64,000 nt of DNA. Origin: Primula veris. Its lineage: Eukaryota > Streptophyta > Magnoliopsida > Ericales > Primulaceae. The notes beneath the pieces are model-generated. The model was given only the letters and a program-made list of their open reading frames with translations. It was not told the origin of the DNA and did no database searches. Position numbers and translations under genes: made by a program. Every line of letters starts with the position of its first letter. Position 1 is the first letter of the stretch. Shown here in pieces: positions 20,757-32,700 of this stretch. The stretch lies in contig OY821742.1 of the NCBI GenBank assembly GCA_963682055.1, forward strand, positions 17,356,135-17,420,134, given 5' to 3'.

Positions 20757-21260
20757 ATTGTCAAAAAAAATTGTACAGATTGTCAATAAAATTGTATTAG
20801 ATTGTCAAAATTTTGTATTAGATTGTCAAAAAAAGCGTATTAGATTGTCAATTTTTTTGTATTAAATTATCAAAAAAACTGAATTATATTGTTAAAATTT
20901 TGTATTAGATTATAAAAAAATTGTATAAAATTGTCTGTTAGATTGTCATAAAATTTTTGCATTAGATTGTTAAAAAATTTATATTCAATAGTCAAAATTT
21001 TGTATTAGATTTGTCAAAAAAAATGTATTTAATTGCTAAAAAAATTGTATTAGATTGTTAATTTTTAATATTATACTGTTAAAAATATTATATTAGATTG
21101 TCAAATATTTTGTATTAGATTGTCATAAAAATTGCATTAGACTGACAAAAAAATTGTATTAGATTATTTATAAGATTGTCAAAAATTTGTATAATATTGT
21201 TAAAAACTTGTATTAAATTGTAAAAAAATTGTAATTGATTGTCAAAAAAAATTATATTTG
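20757..21260 (+). repeat. Minisatellite, about 20-25-bp unit TTGTATTAGATTGTCAAAAA
   Basis: About 20 imperfect copies of TGTATTAGATTGTCAAAAAA follow each other. Single units change by a few bases or by A/T run length. Isolated units recur at 21480-21555 and 21690-21770, so the array was part of a larger repeat. Confidence 0.9.
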
Positions 21261-21397
21261 CTCTTTTTTCTAAAAAAAATAATTTTAAGAATTTTTTTTA
21301 AAAAATATTGCTTTTTTTCTACGGAATTTTTAAAAATTTCCTGGTTTTATATTTTTTTAAGTTTTTTCCAAATTTTTTAACTTTTTTATTATTTGGT

Positions 21398-21990
21398 CAA
21401 CGACAGTCAACATCGGCGTCCGGCGGTAAACGCCGAAATCCGATCAATGCTCTTGGTTAAACTTTTGTTGAGACAAATGTTTTTGTATTTGATTGTCTCT
21501 TAAAATATCACAAAAATTGCATTAAATTGTCAAAAATTTGTATTAAATTGTTAACAAAATTGATTTCTTTGGATTTTTTAAAATAATATTTTTTTTTTAG
21601 TTTTTTCCAAATTTTTAATTTTTTTTAATTTTCAGCCAACGACGGTCAACGTCGGAGACCGATCAATGGTCTTGGTCAAACTTTTGTTTGGTCAAATGTT
21701 TTTGTATTGGATTGTCTATGCAAAAATTGCATTAGATTATCAAGATTTTGTATTCTATATTGTCATTTTTTTTTTAGTTTTTTGGACTTTTTAAATTTTT
21801 CTAAAAATAAAAAATTTGGATTTTTTTTTAGAATTATTTAATTTATTTTCCAAATAATCAGAATTTTTTGAAAATTTTTCCAAAATTTTCCGTTTTTTAA
21901 TTTTTGGTCAATGCCGGTGAACAGCAGTCAACGCTGAAGACGAGTCATGGTCTTGGTCAAACTTTTATTGAGCCAAATGTGTTAAATTTA
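21398..21990 (+). repeat. Three higher-order repeat units, about 240-270-bp period
   Basis: A block with (C)CAACGACGGTCAACGTCGG, then CGATCAATGGTCTTGGTCAA and ACTTTTGTT, starts near 21398, 21638 and 21905. Each block is followed by minisatellite units and a poly-T/TTTTTAGTTTTTT segment. This is a complex satellite made of a GC-rich box and AT-rich linkers. Confidence 0.8.
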
Positions 21991-23737
21991 AATATATTAA
22001 CAAATGATATTAATTTACAATAAATAGTTTAAAATGGATAATAACTCTTAAATAAATAGATTCAAATGATACAAAACAAAAATTGCATATCTAAAAACTA
22101 TATGGAAATCTTATCATCTCCCATGTTCTTCCCTCATTTCTAAACTCGTCACCTTTATATTTTATTTATCATTTTAGTATATACTATGATCATAATAAAT
22201 GATAGTCCATTTAATATTGAAGGTTTGTGAACGCCACCTCACAACCTTATGATGAGACTAGCCATGTGGCACCGACTTTATTTATTATAATCAGGGGCCC
22301 ATATACTTGCAAATATAATATCGATTGCACATTCTTTGTCTAAATTAATATATAGGAGATATATGGTCCGCTATACCGAATCTCATTGTAAAAGGAACGA
22401 GTGCACACTAATCATTTTTTTTTTATAATTCCAAACACAAATAGTAAATCATAGAATGATAAAAATGCTAATCAAAAAAAGAAAATGGTGAAAGATAGGA
22501 CAACTATTCTGAATTTTCTGATTGCCTCATCAGCCATTACATATGAGATGATGATGTCCAACTGACTATGTACCTTGTCCACGCAAGTAAGTGGAGGCCG
22601 TCGGGGATGCCGTGATGAAAATTTAATATTTTTTTTATATGTAGTTTGACCAAAATCTCCAAAAATTAGTTTTCGCCCCCACATATTATGGAAAAAAAAC
22701 TCAGATGTAAGGAAAAAAACTATATAGAAAATCGTCGCCTCCCATTTCAACTTCCTGGTCCCGTCACTGACCTTGTCGTTTAAAAATACTAGACATTAGA
22801 CATTTCAACGGAATAATGTTTAACATTTATGCCTTTGGAGAGAAAAAAATATATCAAAAACCACAAATATTATCAACTTCACGGGTTTGGCTTCAACAAT
22901 TAATCAACATAGCTATGAAGCCGAGAAATAAGTTGACCTAATTCAGCCTCATCTTCTTTGTTGTTCAGGGCACAAATACAAAGGATAAAAAAACTTAAGA
23001 GTTGCAATCAAACGAATCTTAACGATTACAAAACACATTAAGGAGACACAAACCAGAGCAATGCCCAAACAATTGCATATATACGCGTATATCAATTCGC
23101 CCGAACAAAAATAAACACTTCATGCATGTGTGTGATCTATAAGCTCTGATAATGACAACATTGTGCAGTGATTGTCGTGATATGCTCTCATGCCCTTTAG
23201 AAGTTTAGAACTACTCGAGATTACGATATACCACTACCAAAATAATAAACACTAGAGTTGCAAATTCTAGTACAATTTATGAAACATCTCTCAAAGATAA
23301 AACCATTTACGCAAAAGAAAATGAGAAATCCTAAGAAGCAAATCAACTTGCCAAGCTATAAGATTCTTATCGATAGTGGTAATAGTCTAAGAATTGACCA
23401 ATCCGATTTATGCCTACCTCTATGGAAAAAGGTATTGAGTTGTGAGATAAGCTTAAAAACAGAACAAGAATTGCTTCTCGAGCAAAAAAAATAAAATCCC
23501 AGTATTAGTTTGTCTTCTGGTAAGAGAGGCGATTGTAAAAGCATATGACCTAACAATGCTTTTTGGAAATGGGAGTCAAGAATCCAACTGAGGAAAATAC
23601 CAAGACGAGAATCACATACAAACTAAATTGACGATGCCATGGAAATCTATACAAAGTGTAGACTGTAGTTATGAACATGGAAAATAAAATGATTTGGAAA
23701 GGTTACTTGGAAATTGCCAACATGGTATTGTATCAAA
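21991..23737. other. Intergenic, no gene recognised
   Basis: This DNA is AT-rich. At 22570-22770 there is a stretch (GTTTTCGCCCCCACATATTATGG and TTCCTGGTCCCGTCACTGAC) in the style of a degraded transposon end. The stretch 22880-23737 lies downstream of the minus-strand gene ending at 23738 and may include its 3' UTR. No open frame there has a recognisable domain. Confidence 0.45.
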
Positions 23738-26700
23738 TTACGATGCATGGGTTAAAATAGCCTCAATACGATCAAGTGACGCCTCTAAACGGCCCGAATT
23801 CATGTTGAACAACGGCTCACCTGTTCCCACGGCCCTGTCAAAACCAAGAATCATAGTATCGTTATAGTCATCTTATTTAAAGGCAAAACACAATATCAGC
23901 CCTAAAGTCAGTAATTTATGTAGTATCTCATTTTCAAGAATGTAGACGGTTTCTCCTCAACTGTAGCAATAATAAATACTTTTTTTTATGAAACCCAGGG
24001 ATTGGAGGTTTTGGCCGTCGGTTTCTTTTGGTTCGCAAGTTGTTAAACTAGAAGTAGAAAAACTGATGTTTCTTCACGCCAAATCGAATTTAATTTGGAT
24101 AATGTGGACCCTTAAAACATTTTTTTAAACTAAAATGTTCCCCATGGATGCAGAGAAATATAGAAAAAGTTAACTTTTGACAACAATTACTTTTTTAAAA
24201 GTTTCAAGTTAAACGACTTGACAAGAAAATTGATTATTTCAGTTTCTCATTGCTTGGAAAACAAAGGTATTGTTAAGTTATTATTGTTTCCATTATTTGC
24301 GAGACAGAAATAAGATAAAAGAACTTGCCCACTAATTTCTGGAAGAACATAGTCAGCTCTCCACCCAAAACGAAAATCGAAACCAGGACACACGCCAAGT
24401 GAAGTCTTATTTCGGATTCTAGATACACCATCTCCACCCAAACAAGTTGTAATCTTCCAATTCCAACCAGTCGCGTGTAACTGAAAACTGTGCCCGACGC
24501 CCACCTGCATTATTTATTACATTACTACACCCTTTTTACAAATAATAGCCTTTTGTAGGAGTCATATCCAATACGACGATTAGACTATGTCATCATGTTC
24601 ATCTGTGTGCACAGTTAACTACTAATTATAAATTATACTCTTTACATCCAAAAAAAAGCGACTAAAATACTATTTTGGGATGTCCGAATTAAGAGATCAT
24701 TTCCCTAAATTGGCTATAATACCTCTTTGCCATCTGATTTTTTTGTGTAAAATAAGTCATCGTGAAAGGCTGAAAGTTCTACTTCAACTTTTTCGTGCTT
24801 TTGATATCTCAAAGACAAAATATCGTGTTGCTTAAAAAGTTGGATTTCCCAAACGTATCACTTATTTTGGGACAGATGGAGTATTATGGATTGTCTAGTC
24901 AATCACGGAATTACATATCACAGAACATCAATGTCACTTAGATGTTTCTCCAACTTTAGGGTTCATAATAGAATGAAATTATATAAATTTGTATACTCAA
25001 CAGAGAACTAGAAGTTACATCAATAATAATGAAATACAAATGCATGATGAGAGAGATGTGAGTTAAGGGGGGACAACCTGGAGATTTAGAAACTTGGTGA
25101 GTGGGATCTTCTTGGAAAGAAGACGGACCTCCTGACGTAAAGGCTCACATGTAAACTTCCATTTTCGCTCATAACATAGAGGCTTCAATACCAGCTTTGC
25201 TTGAATATCGTTAATTGGAGCATTATAGAGCTGGAGAAACAATTGATGAATAAGAACACACTTTGAAGCTAATGAGAAAAGGCAGGAAATTCCACTCCTA
25301 AGCTATTTAGACAAGTTAATAGATATCTATCCAGTAGTTAGGCATGCAATTGAACACTTCGAGAGATGCTAAGTACTGATAGTTCTACCTGTTGCACATA
25401 TCAAATTTCATTCAACGAACATGCCTATATTATGCTGCATGTAGAACCTAATGGTTCAAGTTTTTATCACTTGAAAATAACACCACAATAATCAAACCCT
25501 AGGTCTGAGAGCCGAGTTCCCCGCCCGTATTCCATCCTGCGTGCTACATTCTTCATGTCATAACATAACAATCTGATCAATCCAACAATGAGACCCTGAT
25601 TTTGAGTTATTAGTAAAAAAAATATCCCTCCTTGAAGGTCTCAAAACTGAAAACGCATCAAAGAAATTAGATTTGTTTACTGGTGAGTTGACAAGATTAT
25701 TAATCAAAGAAAGTATCAACCGATTTGGTGAACAAATAACCAAAATAAGCTATTGAAGAAACTGAAATTGACAATGGACTCGGAAACAAAAAAGTCTTTT
25801 GCCTGTTCCTTAGAAAATATTTAATTTCGGAAAAAGTAGCTACAAGGAAATAAGCAAACAAAACAACAGCCCAAGAAGACACTGTCAAAGTTTATAGCAA
25901 GTATAGAACAATAATGAAATAAATCAAATATTTTCAATTAAGGCGCTACTTCACATGACAAAATTACAAAACTAAACCAGCCACAACCTTTACAATTAGC
26001 AAGAAATTCAAATCACATACTGCCTACCTTTATACTTACAATACGCATAAAAAAACAACGAAAAAGAGAATATAAAAAGAACCCAAAAGGCAGTAAAATC
26101 GGACTAAATAAGATGATACTATAAGGTTGGGTCATGGAAACAGGAAGAGCTGAAATATATTATGGGTATTCGGTAGTTGGAATATGAAACTGCCAAGAAG
26201 AAAACAAAGTGTTTTCTTTTCTTTTAAGCTGGTCCAAGAATGGTTGTTTTTTGTGCAAGGAATTCCGAACACGCTTTGGATGGTACTTTCCCATTTTCGA
26301 GTTCTTACCCTAAGGGACAATAATTACCTTAAGAGAACATAGTAGTAGACAGTTAATTGATGAATTTTAAATATAATTTCAATTGTTGAGATAATGAGCT
26401 TTAACAAATTAAAATGAAACTGCCAGATGTATTATAACGGATTCATTTTCTTCAAGTTACATGTGCATGAACTCATGATTTAACTCAAAATCACTCAGTC
26501 AATTGACTTATACCATAAACCTTCCGACCAACCTAACAATACATGACAAACGCTAACATCATTCACAAATTACGCGACTGACACATTACGACTGTTCATT
26601 TTAAGCCATGTTGTGATTGCCGCCAAGATGAACGACTTCCAACTTGTAAGCTTTTGTTTATTCTTCTGCTTACACATTGCAGTTTACTTAGCTTTTTATT

Positions 26701-29700
26701 TATCAGTTTAAAAATCCAATTAATTTCGGTTACCATGCCTTAATAATGAAAGTTTTAACCCGGACGGATCCAAGTGTTCCCCCAGTCTCACATAAGCCAG
26801 CTTATTTGTTTAGAATATGCAGCCAAATAAGCGCATAAATAGCATTCAGAAGATAAACAGTATATGTAACTAACATTTGTCTATATTATAAATTTATTAC
26901 TAATACAATGCATTATAACCCACTATTTAATTAAAACAATACCACTCCATTATATAGATCCCAGCCCCACCTTCAAGCAAATACTGATTACGCCCTTATA
27001 AGTTATAATGGGTCATAACAAGAAGGAGATTATAAGCTTGAAACCTCAAATTTAGTCATCAAACAAAAAAATTAAAACCAAAATGTTTGCATATTACTCC
27101 ATCCTTCCAATAACAATAGTCTAAATTGGTTTTTTATTCTGTCCCAGCATAATAGTTCAATTTTCTTTTAAGGATTCGTTGTTCCTCTCATACCCTTATG
27201 CATCAGCTTTTTTAATCAACAACACACATTAATCATAATACACGGGGTCATAGTTTTATTCAATTCTAAGGTAGGGCAAGTATAGAATAACAACATTTTT
27301 AACTACATTGACTAATTTTCTTAAAACATTTGAACAACCTAAGTGGACTGTAATTATGGTACACATCCGTGTTTATAAAAACTGCATCTCAATTAAATAC
27401 TACTAAAGGAGCATAATACCACTCTCATTAGTGTGCCACCCACGAGCGAGGGAGAGTCTTGGAATTGTCCCACATCACTTGAGCATTATCAAAGTCAAGT
27501 CTTAATATATGCCACTATCCTTTCTTACTAATAGGCCTTTTAGTGGGGAATGAACGGGCTTTTTCATGGTATTAGAGTCAAAGGCTAGCCAGTTTGTATG
27601 ATGGGCCACCTCCACCCGATTTGTTGATTGCACTTGTTGGGCTTATCGGAAATTGACCAACCCACGAGTGAGGGGGAGTGTTAGAATTGTCCCACATCTT
27701 TTAGGCATCGATAAAGCCAACGATTAATATATGCCCATCTCATTCCCTACTAATAGATACTATATAATACTGTCATATAGTTAACAATACTTTTAACTAC
27801 ACTGACTAATTTTATTACTAAAACATTTGATTTGAACAACCAAAGTGGACTATTATAATGGTATATATGACGTATTTATAAAAAAACATCTCAATTAATT
27901 TCTAGTGGAACACAATAAATCCTATTTGATTTTTTCTAGTGGGCAACTAATAGATACATGCACACATACTTAAATAATAAATATTGTTGTGATACATTGT
28001 ATGTGGTTGTCCATATTCATGTATCGGTTACATACATTGTGTATAACTTTTGAGTTTATGACTTATGGCTTTCTAACTTCTCGCATATACATGTATCTTG
28101 TTCCACCCCTCCACTATATAAAGGGGTTAAACTCTTCATAGTTAAACATATATTCATACTTGAATAAGACGACTTTACTCTCTCTCCATACATATCTTAC
28201 TATGTCGATACTTTGCTAATAGTTGCCACACAACACGTTATCGGCACTTTACTTAACGACGGAATAAAGAAATAGCTAGATAGTTTCATTAGAAGTGAGT
28301 ATACGGATCTATTTCTTCCTCGACGAGTTAGGAAGAGGGTTTATTGGGTTGCGAGATCACATATCGATCATCCTTTTTGCATTTCCGAATTAAGGTACAC
28401 AATTTCTACTTGTAATATAACGTATAAATTGCATGATTAATCAAGAATAGAACCGGAAATCTCATGTTTAAGATTTATATCACATGATGGATGTTTTTTT
28501 TTGATGAAAAATTGCTATTGGAACCCATGTATCTCACTTATAAAACGAGTTATAACTTGTATAATAAGACATGATAAACTGTCGGACCTAAACTGTCATT
28601 TTTAGAACATTGGAGGACTAATCTGTGACTTACCGAAACTTTAGGGTCTCTCTGTAAATCTCCTGAAACTATAGGACCAGCACTGAAATTACCCTTAAAA
28701 TGCATATAGTTTCCTGTATTTACACTCGTAGTCCCTGTAGTTACTCCTTATACACAGAATAGTATATATGGACGAGTTTACCCATTGTTTAGTCCGAAAA
28801 TACTTATTTACATGCAAATGATCTAAGATTTAATTGCTACAACTTCTAAAATTTGAAGAAATCTTGTAGAAAATACCTCTTGCATGATAACATTAATTTC
28901 TTGTGTGACATTAACTAAATTTAGCCTCTTAGCATGCCACCATTTATTGCCTATGAATTGATATAACATATGCGATGTATTAATTACCCATAGAAAATGG
29001 CAAAAGTCACACTTTAGTGTTGGATTAAATAATAACTCATGTGGTTTAATATTACTACTACATGTTAGGACTAGTTTACATGAGTATGACATGTCTTTAT
29101 ATTACGATATTGTTGAATGCTATTTTATCTTGTCACATAAAAGCTCGTAGACATTTATATGTTACGTAAGCTTATAAATTGCCTCGAATTTGAACATTTT
29201 ACAATGTATCTCTTTTGAGTAGAAATTTTCCTCAAGCTTAATCATTTAGATATAGCTTTTGAGTTGAAAATTTGCGAAATCCGGTATATGTACTCACATT
29301 TAAGTTGGAATAATTATGAATCTTCCCCAAATAGGCTCACCTTTTTGGATACGATGTCTAGGAAAGATAAAGGCGGAAGTCGCTCTCCTAATGAGGTCGG
29401 TTTTTAAGAGGCATTCGTGCCCACCCCTCTCACCGTCTTTCCTGGTCGTGTTTAAGTAGAGCTACCGAAAGGGGTTGAGTAAATAATAAGTTCCCCGAGT
29501 GTGTTTATATAGGTGTATTTTTCGCCGAATTGGTGTCTCAGTATCGGCCTGTCGTTCGATCAATGAGAACCTATTCACAAAAGCAAAACTTGTGTTTTTC
29601 GAACCTGCCGTTTCGAAACAACGTTTCTGCTTATGAAAACCATAATCGACATATAAACCTGTCGTTTTATATGATAATTAATCCAGAACTTCCAACACAT

Positions 29701-32700
29701 GTTGGATGCCATCTATGATGAGAAAAATTGCAAAACATACTTGCGAAATGATTGTTTAGACGATGATGTTATTTCGTCACCACAGTTAGTCACCCTGATG
29801 TGTGCAAATGTGATGCCATATTTTTTTTGGATACCATCTTTGATGAGTAAAACACGAGCTTGTTGTTACTCATAAGATGAAGGCTAAGGCGTTGATTTTA
29901 TTCCGCCGCCACATTTGAGACATGATGACGTGTATGGTGAACAAATGTCTGAAATTGACATATTGGAGCAATCCTTCACCAAAATACTAGCTTGGAAATT
30001 GTATTCCTTAAGCAGTATCGTGAATTTATATTCAACATGTTCCTTTATCACCCATCTGTTATTGGATAAGAAAATTACCCCGTTGAGTAGTTTTAATCCT
30101 ATTGGGTCAATGGCGAATTGTTTGCCTGATATTAATGCTCTTCGTGTACATTTTTTTTCCACGAATCGAGAACCGAGACAAGTGTTATTTGTCTCGAACT
30201 GTCGCGATCCCGATGAATCGCCTAGCCAAGCGAGATTTTAGACAATCGTCAAAATCAAAAACATGTGGCTCCAAGACAGTAATTGAAAGGAATAATATGG
30301 CCCGTTGTCACAAAGCAAGAGATAATGCTCAAGAAGCCAACTCTATGCTATAAAGACAAATGTCATGCACGGTTACTCCTTAATTAGTTCACAACTATTA
30401 TAAAGGTGGAAAAACCGATGCTAATGTGGTTAAAGTTAACTGAAAGTAAACTCTTGAGACCCCCGGTTTTGTGGCTCAAATGAGTTTGATACCTTTCTTT
30501 ATTGATTTTGATAAATCATTGAGCCATTTTTGCGCTCATCTGGATCATGGTTTTCCATTTGGATTATGGTTTTCCATTTGGACATACTTTTGGATTATGG
30601 TTTACATGTTTACGAAATTTCTCGAAATAATTTAAAGTGTTTTTGAGCAAATTCCTTTGACAAATGTGACCAAACTTTAAATTATGAAATTTTAGGCAAT
30701 ACTTGTGGGGTAGTTGATTTTTTTTGGAAATAGTGGGTAACAGTGTACCACATAATTTCACCAACTATTTGCCTAAAAGAGTACTCAGTGACAACGATTC
30801 TGGACCTGTCGTTCCAAATCAAAATCTTTGGTAAAACCAAATTGATTTGTCAAATATGAGGTCTTATACTCATGTAGGTCCTGCCGTATCTTGTTGAGTT
30901 ATAAAATATTCAAGAAAACCAGTGTTATCTGGTAATAGCTCATGAAAGAATTAAAATTTCTTTACATAACCTCCATTCAATACGATCAAAAGCGTATTTT
31001 AGATGAGTTGAAATGTCTTTCAAATAGTTTCTACCATAATTTTTAAAGCATTTAAAGTTAACTTACAGGCGAAATGATAAATGATTTAGATGCTAAGACA
31101 TGATTGTCTATACTATCATTCGCCTGTCGTCGATTGATTAGAGCATTTTGATATTGTGGCATTGACCGGATGAGATATTCCCGGGTCAAAAGACGATGCT
31201 TGATTTATAATCGCATCGCATTTGTATTCTCTCTAAGAATATATTTCGTGATTAATCCGAAATTCATGCCATTAATGCTCACTTTGAAAGACTAGTATGT
31301 GTAAAGATCACGAAATGAACTCGTAGAATTCTTGTAAAGAATTGAAGGAGTTATTGTGGACTTATCCAACCATAAGACGGACCATAAATATAAATGGTTA
31401 TGGTTGATGCATCGACAATATGGTCACATTTTAATGTTGTCCACATAAATGCAGCACTTTCCAAACTTTTAGCCCTATCATTAAGTTAATGGCTCATGAT
31501 CCGGATTATCCTGAAAAGTCTAGTCGACTTGATAATTCCGAAGAGTAAGAATCGAAATTTCGATTTGAATTACTTGAGTTTGGAAATTGAAATTGAACAT
31601 CCTGTCGATTATGTTCAGACCCAAATGGACTCACGGAAAGTTTGATGATGCGACTGCAAATGGTTGCACGCACTTCTTGGTCTTGCGCACCAAGATTTAT
31701 ACTTCCGTGTGGGGTCATGCTATTTTGCTGCATTGGTCCGTCTGAGGCCCATAGTCACTCAAAACACTAAATGCGCACCAGTTGGTTACTGGTTATGAGC
31801 CAGACGCCTCATATGAAGGCATGTTTGAGTGCTTAATATTTTGATTTAGCCACTATAGCGTTCAATATATGGACCTCTGAAGGGGACATAAGTCGATTAT
31901 GAATCTCCTGCCTATCATTTGAAAGGGTAACATTGGCAAACGATTTCTTTACCGCATGATATGCGAAAGTGACATCGTTAAGACTGTTCTCCCCATCGTT
32001 AGGGGGGAGATTTGCACGTTACCGTTGATAAGGAACGACGTGAAGTAACGTGGCATAACCCACTCGGTCTTAGCTTGATCCCAAAATTACACTTAGTGAT
32101 AAGTAAGTGCATAGACTCCCTCAAGTCTAACTAAATGCCAAACGCATTTAATGACTTTATGAGATGTCACGAGATCATTTATACCTGCTGCAAAATGCTT
32201 GCAAGGATAGACGTCCTTGTCGGACGCCGTGTTCCAGTCGTAACACGTTGCTTTGGCCGAACCCGCCAAGCAAAGGACGCTGCCGTCGGCCGTCAGTCTG
32301 TCATCCTTCCCAAGATACGAGAAAGTTGACCGGTTCTTAATTCGTTCAACCCCAGAGGTGGTGAACTGAAACTCGTTTGTCGCACGAGATTATAAAGGAT
32401 CAAGGAGATGTGTGATTTTCTCCTCATCCTAAGAATCTCGAAATATCTGTCGATCATGATATCTTAGACGATATTGAAGCAGAACGAGACTGTCATTGAT
32501 TACTTGTTCATATATTCAGTGACGACTGATAATATAAGCAAATTATGACAGAGAACCATGTACCGTTGCCTGAAGTGAACGTAGAATAGACTGGACTAAT
32601 GGAAACTTGCAATCCAAGTAGACTCCTTAGCGAAAGTGTGTTCGGACCTGTAGCTCCAATACCACCAATGTTAAACGAGTTCGTTTATTTGGTTATTCGT

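Noticed and set aside
24247..24510. The 87-codon minus-strand frame as a stand-alone gene
   Set aside because: Its first Met belongs to intron sequence and its tail runs past a splice donor. It is exon 3 of the four-exon gene.
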